From Prostheceraeus crozeri (taxonomy: Eukaryota; Platyhelminthes; Polycladida; Euryleptidae), in the NCBI GenBank assembly GCA_907163375.1, contig CAJQUW010007774.1, positions 248,001 to 312,000 of the forward strand: a stretch of DNA of 64,000 bases. Direction: 5' to 3'. Positions 24,201 through 39,200 of the stretch are shown piece after piece; positions within the stretch are counted from its first letter, which is position 1, and each line of letters starts with the position of its first letter. The notes beneath the pieces are model-generated. The model saw only the letters and a program-made list of their open reading frames with translations, had not been told where the DNA came from and did no database searches. The translations under genes and the position numbers were made by a program.

Positions 24201-27200
24201 GGCCTGGATTCTTAATATTTTAGGCCAGGGCCAGGCCCGGATGGCAACCGAAAATTTCAGGCCCGAACCCGGCCAGCTTTCAACTGAGTCACCAATTTAG
24301 GACTATATGAATGCAAGTCGCATTGCTGACAGTCAGAGAGAGAGACATGGGATCAAACTGTCGTGGATGATGAAGAGCCTTCAAAATTGAATTTTGGCGA
24401 CTGCCATTTTGAAAATGAAATTTTCTTTGAGAAGTCACATTTTTAAGCGACAGTTTTGACCTGCTCAACGGCTAAACGGACGCAGCATCAGATTTAGTCG
24501 GTGAAGTGAAGGGGATAATAATAAAACCACAAGAACCCTGTCGAAGCTCTGCATTTTTCAGTGAATTTTTAACTGATTGACCAGCTCAATTTTCAGAACT
24601 ATACCTCCATTTCCACATTTTCCAACTGCTTCCAAATATCTAAATAGAATATTTCTTCCTTTGTTCAACTTTCATCTGAAGACGTCTGCATAATTCGTGA
24701 AGAAAAAGATCGCTTCTGTACTAAAACAGGAGAAGGCCAAGGCAACACCCAATCCGCTTGCAAATCCAAATCAATGACTTGGAACATCACTAACTTGAAG
24801 TCCTTTCTGATGGGGCTGCTGATCCCAATGGCACTCAAGAAGTAAAAAATTGCTCTCCATGGGAATGACGATTGTAGCATCACGGAGAGACAAAAAATAC
24901 AAGCGGAGAAAGATCGCATGCAGACTGGCGGTGCACAACTTGGCATTGCTGAAATTCACTCGTTTATGAAACATTTTGTGGACTCTCGCTACCTTTGCAC
25001 CCAACTTTGGATCATTTTACTGATCTATGCAATGCGCCTTACTTTCATTCTCTCGTGGATATGTCACCTTCAAGTTATCAGGAAAAGAATGCGATTCTAT
25101 CTTTTTCTGAAAGCAGACACTGAAAAAATGTGATAATTCACGTTGAGAAGATTCGACAGTAAATGAGAGAATGTGAGTTTCTATCCCTAATCCTTTCATT
25201 GATGACGTAAGAACACGCGTGTGAAAACATTTTGCGATGGAATTTGTCTATAACCCTGAGATCATTCCTTAGTAAGCTTTCTCATTATGACAAAGTTGGT
25301 GACAACAGTAATGGAATAATTCAGTAGGAAGCATTTAGGAGTAAACTTTTAAGATTAACATTTAGGAGCCGGTAGCTGGTGTAGCAGCTACAATGCTGAA
25401 TTGGTTGCATTGAAGATCGGCCTTGAGAAAGCCATGGAAGACCAGCGATGGGATAACTGTAGAAACGTTGCTACCCGTCTTGATAATCGAATTAAGACAC
25501 CACACGGTCAAAAAATTCGAAGGATCCAGGAAGCAGAAGATACCAAAGTTAAACAACTACCCTAGTGTAGAATCCTGTAAATAATTAGGTAATTATAAGT
25601 CATGAACGAATGAATACAAAATTAATACTAACTACATAGAGTAACCTACTCCAGTACAGAGTAGGGACTGAAATACGAATAAGGGCTAGCCGACTCAACT
25701 TAAGACGGGAAGGGAAATAAATTATTACTCACAAACGATTTTATTTTACCATCTAAGAACTAAATAAGAATTCGTCATGGACTTGACGAGAAGCTAACTT
25801 AAAAATAACAAATGGTGAAAATTAGAAACCAAAATTAAGTTTGCTATGTATGGAGTCATCAGGGAGGAACCATGTGGCTGCATGAAGCAAGGTTTCGGCC
25901 CCTAACCTCCAACCTATACCACATGGCGGGGCCAGGCCAACCATATCGAATGTACGACATGGAAGGTCTCTTCAAGCCTGAGGAAACATAGCAGAGCCTA
26001 ACCGAAAATAAAATTTTGGAATTTTTAGGACAAAAGGAAGCACATGAATCTGGAAGAGCTTTTTTAGTCCAACATGTCAATGATGAAAGGCATCTGGCGG
26101 GGCGAAAAAAAATGCGTGATAAAATAAAATTGTGTAATAAAGGTGTGATTGAAAAGATGCGAAGTGGGCACTGGGACATCAGAACATCAAACGAAGACAG
26201 CCGGAACAGCCGGAAGAAAACAGCAAATAAGAACGTTCTCATTCAAAAGGTCCCCAGTCATGTTGGTGTACATTGGAATGAGATCGCAGACACGACTGCA
26301 AAAGATGCCATTAATCTAGACCAGACAGACATTCCTATCGACATCGACACAGTGAAAACAAAAATACGCGGAAGCCTTGCCAACGAATGGAAGAAGAATA
26401 ACAGCCATTGGAAGTACAACCATAAAGTCAGCTTGAGTAGATCAGAGCGCACCGAACTTGCAAGATACAGGACAGGAGACTATCATCTTCTCAAAAAGTA
26501 TCGCCATCGTATCGGCTTAGCAGAGGAGGCAATCTGCGATGAATGTGGCGAAGAGGAAGAAAGCCTGGAGCACAACCTCATCAAGTGCTCAAGATGGGAT
26601 GTGCAGCATTATACCAGCATCCATACCATCCACCCGGACCCCAACCAAATTTCCGCACCCAGTTGCTGAATTATTTGAGGGCAATCGGTCGTCTCTAGCG
26701 ACTGACGGCAATGTGTCTTCATACCGTACGGGCCGAAACAACAACAACTGCAACAAGGAGTAAACTTTCCCATTTTCGGAATAATTGCATTTATTGTCTT
26801 TCAATTTATCTCCATGATAAAGATTGATGTGTTGATCTGCAGCAACTGAATAAATGTACCACATTTCATCAGTAAACCATATAAATGATTACCAAGAACC
26901 TTAAATAGAACTGGAATCAAGAATATAAAGCATCGAAGAACAACTTCTGTTCATTTCTCAAAGCTTGATACCCACATTCAAGGTTTTATAAGTCTGATAA
27001 GGTAATTTCTAAAATTCAAGGCTAACGCAGTCTTCTAAGAGTTTAAATTCGTCAATAAATCGGCCTATTCGGCCTTGTCTATGAACTCGACTGAAGTGAC
27101 GATCAGAGCTGCCACCAGAGTGGACGGACGTTTGCCGACGAAGTGACTGACGAGTCGACTAGAATCTTCTATATATATATACCCTTTCAAAATTCATTTG

Positions 27201-30200
27201 GTTTCTAATGTAAACATATTCCAGATGTACCAGCACAATAAGTCCTCGAGTTGCGAAAACAGATTTTGTAACTCGTCTAAGCTAACAAGCGCTGCACGAG
27301 CTTCTTTGTCTGAGGCTCCCATAGAATTAGATTGCTTAAACGTGTCACTTTTCTAGAAATGCAAACTGATTCAAAATGATGACACATGTAAAAACTTGCT
27401 AAGTGGGCAAAAAGAAATTTTTAATACCTTGTAGAGATAGGAAAAAGTTGTGCGCCGCTTGCGGATTGCTGTGAATTCCTTCAAAATGCTCCGATCGCCA
27501 CGATTCCTTCAGATTCGAAGAATTCAGATCATTGCGCAAAAGTTTTCTCGATTGTGTTGGGTCCTCCGATCATTATTAAAAAAGTTAACAGGCGCGCTAA
27601 AAACCGTTCAAAAACTTCTCTGTAGAACTTGACATCGTCTGTGTCTCTTTGCTGTGTGATCCGGTTGATAACAATCACTGAAACTTCGCACAATTTGATG
27701 TGTGTTTAATGTTGAACTGGCTGCTCATTGTTCGATTGTTATGGTATTATGTCAGGAGATTGTGCCATTTCATTAACGTTACATGTCCCAATGTTTCCTT
27801 TCTAGTCAAACAGAAGAAGAGATGACCTGTCTAATTCATTGGAGGTTCCAGTCTCATTCCTTAATGTATTTCGTTACAGACATCGCGCGATTTGAAGAAA
27901 ATGTTCCGTCTCTCGTCAGAAGTGGTCTCGTTGGGTAACGATCTTGAACTGGACAGATCGTGAGATGAATGTCCAAGGGAGGGAGATAGCCCAATGATGT
28001 TCACGCGGAGGAGCAGTTCAACGAGCATCTTGGAGAAGGAAGGACGGAAGAAGGGCAACATGGAGAGGTAGTCACTCCAAATGTCTAATCTATCGCTGAG
28101 AAGGATTCAATTGAAAACAATGACCTTTGTTGTACGCCGTTCCTACCCCCTCCCCCCAATATCCACCCACTAGTTGTGCAAACTTGCAACACGCTCTTTT
28201 TCGATTTTCTACATGGTGGTCGGCTCTGACACTTGCTATCTGTGGAAAAACAGCTGTCAGCATTTAAAATACATTCTCACATGTAAACTCGAGTTATGAG
28301 CAAATTCAAATTTCGGATGGGGCTCAGGAGCGCATCGTGTTCGTAATACACGATGTTAATAGTTTTCAGAAACGATTTTGATAGTTTCCTTATGTTAATA
28401 GTCTTAAGTTGATGTTGATTCATTTTCTGCTTCGACACATGCGAAACAATTGAGAATCAATACAGAAAAAACGAATTGCCTGCAGATCAGTAGAGGCAAT
28501 AATTCAATGTTTCCCATTTTTATTGATAATAGACCTGTACATTTTGTTAAATCCTTGAAGATCTTGGGTGTACATTTTCCGCAGATCTTTCATGGAAGCA
28601 TGAATTTGACTTATTGTATCGTAAGTTGTGTCGCACCATGTCGTTTTAAACACAATGGCAGTAAGGATGATATCATTTGGACTGCTTATGTTGGTCTGGT
28701 GTTGTCGCAGGTGTCATTCCGCCGGCCTATCATTTGCAACATTCAGCAGAGTCAACTGAAAAAGCTAGAGCAGCTTTATCGCATTGCAAGGCGGTGGGCT
28801 AATCCCCAATCGAAACTCCCTTTGAGACAAACCCTGGAAAGCACCTGTGCTCGTCTTATTCTAAAGATTGCAGACAGTTCACTGTCAACCTTAAGCGGAT
28901 TTTTTGACGTTCGATCTGACAGCTTCAAGGTCAGACACAAGGGAAAATTGTTAGCCTAACAACGGCACATGTGAATTTACATGAAATTGCTCGTCAAAGT
29001 TTCCTGTTATACTTGATTACCTTGCAGATTTGTTGTCATACACAGCTCGCTGTATTGACGAATAAAGTATTTTTCATTTTGTGTAGGAGTGAAAAGATAT
29101 CTCTCCCATGTAAAGTGCCGGGAGGAAATATCAACTTTTCAGTCCTACCGGATGAGAAAATTAACTTTTCTTACCGCAGTTAACTTTTCCAATGAAAACT
29201 CCTATACAGGACAAATGATAGAAGTTTATAAACAGGTTATAATTAGCCAGGGACTACAAAGATATCGATGCAGTTACAAGATAGCTCATTCATAGATTTC
29301 GCGATACAACCATCAATTTTATAATGAACAATAGACATCTAAAAGTCGCAAAATGAAAAGCTACATTCTTTCGAGAGGAAATAAACGTTTCCTCCCTTAG
29401 CTGCGCTCGGACTGTATAACATCATACGCTCACCTTTACCGGCCACCATTCCCAAATTCCTCCAGGGTGGGCCGTATCGTCCTCTTCCATTTTACTCGAT
29501 CGAGGGCCAGATTATGGGTTATGCCTTTTCTCTCCAGATCTTTTTCTATGACCCTTTTCCATGATAGGGGTGGACGACCTCTTTTTCGTCTGCCAGATAT
29601 CGGTTGATGCAGTGCTGTTTGGTTTATATGATCGTCCGGTCTTCTTCTGACGTGTCCGTACCATGCAAGCCGCTTGTACTCTATGAATCTATCGATGGAT
29701 GGGATCCTCATCTTGCGTCGAATCTCTTCATTCTTAACTCGGTCCCGGAGGGTTAAACCTTGTCATCGCCTGAGCATCTTCATTTCCGTCACGTGTATAA
29801 CATGTATAAATACGTATAACATCATAGAAATTAACAATACCATAGAAAGTCCATAGATAATAGTGTACTATTATCTACTTCTATGTATAACATAGCTGCG
29901 GGAGGAAAAGTTGATATTTCTTCTCTCAAGAATCTACAGATTGTTTCATAAAAAATGGATCACCCTTAAACATCGCCTTAACTTCAACTTTGTCTAACTC
30001 CGCCAAACTTGAACGAATTTCTCTGAAATTTGGAAGACATGTCAGTTGTGCTTACTAATATCATTGTTGGAAATTTCAAGCATGAACATTGAGTTGTTTT
30101 CCTGTTATAGATAAAAAAATAGTAGATAATTTGATCTTCATTTAGCAATGTTACACAAAATCATACCTCACTCTTATAAAATTACATTTGTTTCCTTTGT

Positions 30201-33200
30201 TATGTAATATGTTGTTCTACAAACCAAAAGCTATCAAGCAAAATAAAAATAAAGAAAATCGGTCAATCAGAGCCAGTATAGCACCATTATTCATCAACAA
30301 TAATGTAACTGCTACATGTGATTAACTGGACTTCATGTTCCATAGCTTCCTGACTTCGTTGCGGTGGTGTTGGCAGCACTCCTGATTGCTTTCAGCTAGA
30401 AATCTATCTCTTACCGGTTGAAAACAATACAAAGCACAAATGAACAATAACGAGATCGCATTCACAAAAGGCAAAGTGTCAGCCTTGATAGAACTAGGGT
30501 TTTCTTTGCGAGCTACAAGCAAGCGACTAAATGTCCCTTACACAAATGTGCATCGATGGCATAATGATGATTTTCGACTCTGTCGTAAAGAGGGCTCTGG
30601 CCGTCCACGCAAAACATCCAAACGTAGAGACCGCCTAATTTTGAGATTTGTTAAAGTTGATCCAAGTCTCTCGTTAACTGAGATGGCTGCGCTAGACTCG
30701 TCTATTTCTAAGTCCACTATTCGTAGAAGACTTATTGAGTCGAATTTCAAGAGCTGTAAGAGGCCCTCTCAGATCGAATTATCAGATCAGCATACAAAAA
30801 GACGTCTCAGATGGGCAATGAGTCATTGTCACTGGCGAAATCAATGGGATCGGGTTGTCTGGTCTGATGAGGCATCAGTCCGTCTGAAGGATAGTGATGG
30901 TCGATTGAGATTATGGATAAAATCTGATCAGGAAATTCCGAGACATTTACATCGTCCCCGGCCTACAAGGTGGTGCGACTCTACATGGGCTGGCATTTGG
31001 ACCAATGGCCGCTCTGAACTTCACATACAGCAAGGAACCATGAATTCTGAACGCTATGTGAATGTTTTACGAATGAACATTGGCCAAATGACAGATCAAC
31101 TTGGTGATCCATCGACTTGGTTATTTATGGATGATAATGCTACGTGTCACAGGAGGAGTAGAGTCAACTTATATAAGTCTCAATTAAGGCTTAGGACATT
31201 ATCTTGGCCAGCTCGTTCTCCTGATCTGAATCCCATAGAAAATGTATGGAGTATTCTAAATCGTAACGTTCGTCGTTCACTGCTACCTACAGATGGCGTA
31301 TCACAACTTACGTCACTGTTAAAAAGAGAGTGGAGAAAGTTAGATCAGTCAAAAATCAACGATATCATCGAATCAATGCCTAGACGAATTGGTAATGTCA
31401 TTGACAATAAGGGTAGGACCACAAAATATTAGCTTCTTAAGAACCGTTACTGTATCATAGCTTATCAGATTATATAAGGACATTCAAATATATTAGGGAC
31501 ATGAAATAACATGAAAAATGCTTTCTGTATCATACTTATGTTTTATTTAGTCAAATTTTAGGATGATCCACTTTTTATGAAACAGACTGTAGCTATTTCT
31601 ATTTTATTCTAATTCGAGGGTTTACTGTATACCACAAGAACTAAAGTTGTCTACGAAATGGCCTCCATTGATCTTAAATTTTACAGGAGGATAAATTGAA
31701 TGTATCAAACTGATCCCCATTTCAAATCGAAAATTTTAGAAATGTGATCAACATGTTCGAGTGTTTCCAGTAATTTTAGGGGACACATCGTCAAAATAAT
31801 TCAATCAAATACAGAATAAGAAACGAACAATTCATTCATCAATTGCCTTTGAAATCAGGTGGACTTACATCGCTCCCAGCATGATAATATGTCACCACAG
31901 GGAATCTTCTCCTATATCGAAAGTTTGCACTGGCTTGAATGATGTGAATTTTGACCGATCCAGGTATACAGAGAAATTCAGGATAACTGTCACAAATCTG
32001 GAAGCAAGGACAAAATAATGAAGCTCAGAAGTACTTTCGATAATTCTAGCTGTAATTTAAATTCACAATTTGATTGACAAGAAATAACATATTCCTGATA
32101 TTTTGTGACAGAGTACACACTTATCTTCTGAGGGTTCAACAAGCGATCTCTCAAATTCATCGAAAATATAGCTTTCATCAGGGAAAGTGAAGATTCATTA
32201 GTTCTAAGACAAACAGTTGCTGCTTCTCTCGGAATGAAAGGTTCAAATAAACTAAATGCGGTGATATCGGGTCAGAAGCCTTAGATGAGAGTTGAGGGGA
32301 TAGATAGTGCACGGAGGAGAAAGGAATCCTTCATATCAAAAATGCAATGAGGCAAGGAAAGCGACCAACTAAAGAAAGGATGCTTGGGTATAACTTTATC
32401 TAGGACTTGCTGAATTCTCAACCATTAATCAACTACACTTTCTTATCTAATACGTATCACAATTCAGTGAGACAGGGTGCGGCGTACAAAACGTGACTAA
32501 ATTTCAAAGAAGAAACTTTCTAATTAAACAACAGAAATTAACAAATAAGGTCTCATTTGGAAGTCAATACACATCATTATTACCATAATCAACATTGGAA
32601 TGATTGCATTTGAGGATGAGAGCATAATGTTCATGCAAAGCAAAAGAATGTTTGGCGTTTGACTTGGAAGAGACGTGGAGACTAGAAGAAATAAAACAGG
32701 AAAATATGAAATTTCTGGCGCTCGGTTACAAGGCGTTTCTGCTGACAAAGTTGATCCAGTCATTACCAAATTGACGTTGTGTGATCATCTTCAGCAGAAA
32801 AACTTCGTCATGATGATCATCGTTTAAGTGAAGCATTGGCAGTAGGCTTGCTTTTCCATTCAGTCCTTGTTCTCTTCATATAGTTTCTTAGTTTTCGAGT
32901 TCTTTTGCATTGCTTTTACATTATACTCTGATCCTCAAATGCAGTCATTGCAATATTGATTATCCAGGTTTCAAAATGAGACCTTATTTGTTAATTTCTG
33001 TAGTATAATTAGAAAGTTATACTTCTTTAAAATTTAGTCACGTTTTTTATGCCGCACCCTGTATGGTGGAAGTCTTACATCACACAATAAATTTTGCTTA
33101 CTGCACAAAAGTGCATGTATGTATATCGACGCAATTTGTCAAGAATTCAATCGATTATCTTCTAAGTCTGTGAGGGTTAATTGTCATGATATAAAAAACG

Positions 33201-36200
33201 TCGCAGGGCAATATAACATTAGCATGGATTTTGACGGCAATAATGTAGGACATTGAGGGCGCGTATGCGCCTGATTTCACATGATCATAAAATAACATTT
33301 TTGTTCTTGCATTAATATATTGTTCATGCAACTTCAACCAACAAAATACAATTGCTAAGCATGTGATTCTATTCATTGCAACGTCATTCATCTCCGTTCT
33401 CTTAACTAAGATGCTTTCCCTTTTGTTACCATGTTTTTGCTTTAATTTCTTCATTTACTTCTTCACTATGCTTTCGAGCGATATTACTTAAATTGACATT
33501 CACCACGTATCTATGCATTGTTAGAGCGATACATGACACACAACATGAAATAATGACCAGTATAAGTATTCAAAGCACTCTCCCGCCAAAGTGAACAGCT
33601 CTCAAGTAACACTGCAAAATCAGCTTGTCGAATAGATAGAAAACCTGATAACATTATCCACAAATGCTAAACAGCTCAACTTGCAATACTTCCACGAGGT
33701 AGACAGTCAAACATATGAAAACCGCAAATGAACGTTTTGTTTTCTTGATAGTAAGTGAATTGGCCCCCTGGACCACAATAAAAATAACCACAAAGAAATG
33801 TGCTGCTGCGTGATTGTTCACCTTCAATAAACAAAAATTATTATTCAATTTAGAAGAAATATTGAATTTACTTTTTCAACCTATCGCTTTACCTTATTCT
33901 GAACAAGGTTGAAAATAATTACAAAGGCACTTAGTGAGTCTTGAGAAAATAAGCTCAGCTCCGGATCTTGACTTGTGTAAACAATATCAAGCCATTCGGA
34001 TGACTACTGGATGACCTTTGTCTTCCACATTTCGTCGAATTAACTTTGACTACGTCAAGTGTTCCATTAAAATGATGCAATCGATTTCGCATTGTATATC
34101 ATACGATGAATGGGACTGGCAGTTTCTAGAAAATGTGCAAAATTTCTGTATCTACACTGATAAAATTGTATGTTCACAGAAATTAGGTTCAATAATCCAC
34201 CTCTTCCTACAAGTTCAGCAAAATGCACTCTTTCGAACAGGAACCGAGTCATTAGTCGAAGAACCTATCCGGTCATTTTTAATCGCCTTTCAATTATACA
34301 TCAAACTTCACCGGGGATGATCTGCGTAGTCTAGAGAGGTACACGTACATAGATTTAACTTCACAAAAGTCTGATAGTTTGATCAACATTTCCCCTTAAC
34401 TTTTAGATGAAATCCGTCTGTGCTTCCTGCCTGGATGCATGGTTGGCTATAACTTTGTGTCTGTAGCAAAGTCGATTGAATTTGACTTTGAACTGAATGA
34501 TTCTTTTCATTCTGCATGAGAATTGAAATCGCTTGTCTTCTTGACATTCAAAAAACGATACCAACAACAAATTCAGGAGAAATAGCTCAATTATCAGCTG
34601 CAATTTGCTGAAGACAATCTCTCTTGAAAGAGTCAATTATAGTGTCACTGACATATAAGCCTTTGAGAGTGGCAACGAAGATATCAAAGACATCCGAGTC
34701 AATTACTTTGCTCTGTCATTGAAAACACAATTAAAGCTTCATGAAACAATCAATCCTGTGAACACTTCTTAAAATAATGACTGTGTTCCAAGATGACACT
34801 GTAATAATACTGGAGATCAAATTATGTTCTATTGATGTCTAATTTGTTTTCAACCGCGGATAATTATTACTGCCGCCTCCACAGGAAATCAATTTCAGTA
34901 GCGAATAGGCAAAAATTACCAACGTTTGTGATAATGCAACTCACGTCCAATTCCGTGCACAGAAAGATGTAGTAAGAAAAAAAACGATTATCTACAATAT
35001 AGATAATATCTTCCACTAGTCCTGGAAAGGATTCGTTGTGTTCACTCCACAGAATTAGAATGTTTAAGCGCATTACTTTGCTAGAAGTGCAAACTGATTT
35101 AAAACGATGGCACATGCAGCAACTTATTAAGTGGACAAAAAGAAATTTTTAATACCAGGGTGTCCGCGCAAATTTGAATGAAAATTTCCAAGTATTTTCC
35201 AGGATTTGCAGGGAAATTTGCCAAAAAAGGGGTCAAATTTGAACGAAAATTTCCAGACTTTCTGCAAGGAAATTTTACTCAAATGCACGCGTCAAATTTA
35301 AAAGAAAAATTCCGGGAAAAATCTACCCAAAGTTCTGTGGCTAAGGAGCTTACACACCATAAAATTAATATTATTGACGAAAATAATTTGAAAAGTGGCG
35401 TGAAATTGGTTGCATTTTTAAGGCGCAGGTGATTCTAAATAAAAAATACTAATATATGCATCAGACGGTTACATTATATTTATAAAAAAATGAACAGATA
35501 ATCGATCGCAACAAATTTAAAGCTTGCGGATTGAGGAGAACACAATAGAGAGAGTATAACAATAAATAACGAAAAATATAAGACTTAACAATGAAATGTA
35601 GCATTAACGAAATATCTGTAAAGTCACATTTCATTGTTAGGTCTTATATTTTTCGTTATTTATTGTTATATTCTTTCTCTATTTTGTTCTCCTATTTGAA
35701 CTGAAGCATTGCAGCGTGAATCCGTGGAAGGTGGAAGACCAAGAGCTAGAAAGAGGAACATAATGGTTGATGTGCTACATATGCATGAGAGTAATCACAA
35801 TCAGTTTAAGAGAATGACACAGAGAAGAATTGACCGAGGAAAGCTCATTGGCACACGACGTGTTGGGAATAATATATCTACATATTGAAAACCTACTTGA
35901 AATGTGTTTGAAAATATTCGATATAAGCCTAGGATCATTCGGAACAAGCCTGGTGCCTAAATAGTTTGTATGTTCACTACCATTTTGCGTCAGTAGATTC
36001 TGCCACACGACAATCTAGTGTGTAATAGCATTAATCATAGATTGCCGCTCCTAGTTCCCCATACCACACGACGTTAATGAGGGAATTTACAACTTCTAGT
36101 TCAACCTACCGTGCACCGTTTGTGAGGGAATTCACAGCTACTAATTCACCATACTGTACAACTATTAGGAGTTTGACAACAGTTCATAGTTAACCATACC

Positions 36201-39200
36201 ACGCAGTTCAGTCTCATTCATGATGTATACGTTATGATAGGAGATTACAGTCACTGAAATATTCTAAAAACAAAAAATTGTATGCGAATGAAGGCTACAT
36301 TTGTAACAAATCAGTAGAGATTTGTTGTAGAGATTTGTAGAGTAGAGTAGAGTACTGGATATCTCCTTGATCTGTTTCTCAGCTCAAATCCAACTTATTT
36401 TCACACAAGGTTACTTCCCCCCTCGGCACGTCTGATCACTGTGTTATCACAGTTTCTGGCAAACAAGTTTGCTCCACACCGTCTGCACCCTTCCATAGAA
36501 CAGTTTATCAATTCTCCAAAGCAGACTGGTGTGGCTTCCGCACTTTTCTTAGTCAAGTTCAAGCTGAGAATTTGATTCTGAGCGAGAACGTCCACAAGTC
36601 GGCGCAAGAACTGACAGAGTGGCTTCAGATAGGGATGTTGGCCTACATTCCTCACACCGTACTTTCCAAATGAAGCCCCACTCACAACCTTGGTTTACAC
36701 CAGAATGTGCAGCTGCAACCTGCCAGCGTGACCACTTTTTCCATAAGTATAAGCGTGACAGTAGCGCTGGCAATCTTGAATTGTACAAAACCGCACGTAG
36801 ACATTGCAAGGAAACCATACATCAGGCCAAAAGCCGTTACGCTTTGTATGTACGGAAATCCATTGCTACCCAAAAGCTTGGCTCTAAGTACTTCTGGAGG
36901 ATTTACAGCAGTGTCACCAATAGGAACAAATCCTCCATCTCAGCACTTCGTCATGCCGAAGTCAGTACTTCTATGGCGACAACCTCAGCAGACAAAACCG
37001 AGCTTCTTTGCAAGGAGTTTGCGAAGAATTCGTCATTAGAAGATGGAGGTAGAATTCCACCTCCAATTCCCACGCGCACTGATGAGACAGTTAGTCCTCC
37101 TTCAGTCACAGTCCGAAACGTTAAAAAGATCATCGCCGGTCTCGATAGCTCTAAGTCTAGTGGACCAGATGGCATCCCGGTTTCAGTCTTCAAGCATCTC
37201 TCACCTGAGCTTTCTCCACTTTTATCTAAACTGTTCAGTAGATGTGTATCCACCGGTGAGTTTCCCTCTTGTTGGAAAGTAGCTTCCGTGGTTCCAGTTC
37301 CAAGGAAAGGTTCTGACTCATCTCTTCCATCTAGTTACCGTCCTATCAGCCTGCTTCCAATTGCTGGCAAGATTTTTGAAGCAATGATTAACCAACACAT
37401 TGTTAACTTCCTTGAAACTCAGAACCTTCTATCAGAAGAACAGTATGGCTTCAGGCACTCTCGATCAACTGCAGATCTTCTTTCATATGTCACTGAACAT
37501 GTAAGTCGTGTCCTTGACAGACAAGGTGAGACGAGATCAGTTGCCTTGGATGTTTCCAAGGCATTCGATAAAGTCTGGCATCAGGGACTCCTTATGAACC
37601 TAAAGTCCTATGGAGTTGTTGATCAACTCCACAAACTTCTTGCTTCTTTCCTTAGTGACCGGCAGATATCTGTAGTCTTAGATGGCCAAAAGTCTTCCAC
37701 CAAGTTTGTCAATGCAGGAGTTCCTCAAGGGTCAATTTTGGGACCCACTCTTTTTCTGCTGTACATCAACGACCTCCCAGACTGCTTAGTGAGTAAATTG
37801 GTGATGTATGCAGATGACACAACACTCTTCAATTCCAATGAGCGACTCGCTAAAAACACTCAGCAACGTCAGCAGTTATGCGACGTTCTTAATGAAGACT
37901 TACGCAGGGTCTCAGAATGGGGCGCCAATTGGCTTGTTTCCTTCAATCCTTCAAAAACTCAGAGTATTCTGCACTCACGACTTAAAGGAGATGATGATCA
38001 TAGCATTAAGATGTCAGATAATAGGATCAGACAACAAGATTCCATCTCCTTCCTTGGATTTGCGGTTACGAAAGACTTGTCATGGAAACCATACATCCAA
38101 TCCATTAGCAAGCAGGCAGCTCAACGCATTGGTAGTCTCTATCGTGCCAGCAACTACCTTCCACCACAGACTGTCTGCTATCTTTACAAGTCCACTATTC
38201 GTCCTCTGATGGAGCATTGCTGCCATAGGCGCCCCACCAACGCATCTTAACCTCCTTGAACGGGTTGAGAAACGTGTCAAGAATCTCATGGGTGAAAAAC
38301 TTGCTAGCAAGTTGCAGCCGCTCTCCGTCAGACGGGATGTTGCTTCACTCAGTCTCTTCTACAGGTACTATTTCGGTAGAAGCAGCTCTGCAGTAAATGA
38401 GTGCGTACCCAAACCTAAGATCTTCTCCAGAAGCACACGCAGAGCTAATGCACTCACATGCTATAATGTGAGCTTCGAACGCGCACGTACTGTGAGTCGC
38501 TCGAAAAGCTTTTTTGCTCGCACGGCACAGCTTTGGAATCAGCTTCCCCACACCACTTTCCCTGACCAATACAATCTTGATACTTTCAAGAGGCGTGCGA
38601 ATAGGTTTCTGATGGGGACAGCTTAATCAGATTAGAAGATCTGTTTTTATTTTATTTTTTTAAAAATAATACAATTTGTTACTTTTCATTGAGTAACCCC
38701 TAGCTTCGTTCATGGCTCATAGCTGTGCTAGGGGTGAAAATTCAGTAAAAAAAAGAGATATGAAGAATAAAATCTGGAAAAATAGAAAACACTTCAACCA
38801 TAGAGTATGACTTCAACAACTTGCAATTAGTGTTTTAATTAGTCTAAAAATTTCCAGGACTTTTCCAGGATTTCCAGGATAAAATTCATTTTCCAGGTGT
38901 CCAGGGGGTGCGGACACCCTGTAATACCTTGCTGAGATAAGAAAAAAATACTCGTGCGCCGCTTGCGGACTGCTGTAAATTCCTTCAAAATGCTGCGATC
39001 GCCACGATTCCTTCAGATTCGAAGAATTCAGATCATTGCGCAAAAGTTTTTTCGATAATGTTGGTCCTTCCGATTAATATCAAAAAATAGCATGCGCACG
39101 AAAAAACGTTCACAAACTTCTCTGTGGACTTGGTCATCGACTGTGTCTCTTGGCTGTGTGATCCGGTTGATAACTGTCACTGAAGCTTCGCACAATTTGA

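Larger units (their letters stand above)
36322..38753 (+). mobile_element. 5'-truncated Jockey/Daphne-like non-LTR retrotransposon
   Basis: About 2.4 kb inserted in copy 2 of the CAGGGTGTC element. AGAGAT (36316-36321 and 38754-38759) is a probable short target duplication. The 5' end, after a short TTGTAGAGAT filler, begins within the endonuclease domain (LDLFLSSNPTYF and LGTSDHCVI near 36370-36460). RT and C-terminal regions follow, then a 3' UTR with a hairpin and an A-rich tail TTCAGTAAAAAAAA. At least two frame breaks disable it: near 36650-36690 and near 38226. Confidence 0.82.
35156..38921. mobile_element. CAGGGTGTC inverted-repeat element, copy 2, split by a retrotransposon
   Basis: The left end CAGGGTGTCCGCGCAAATTT and the right end GGTGCGGACACCCTG are inverted. 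TAATAC flanks both sides (35150-35155, 38922-38927), an exact 6-bp duplication, and the uninterrupted M1 copies confirm one target copy. The sequence follows copy 1 (4304-5650) along its length, including the TTTCCAGG arrays. It departs from copy 1 at 35624-35692 (inverted duplication) and at 36322-38753 (retrotransposon). Confidence 0.88.

Noticed and set aside
29842-29895. AT-rich palindrome AGATAATAGTGTACTATTATCT as a regulatory site
   Set aside because: Short AT-rich palindromes are expected by chance in this composition, and nothing nearby suggests a function.
32524-32769. 81-residue hydrophobic minus-strand frame
   Set aside because: It follows the arm of the fold-back element and is a chance frame.
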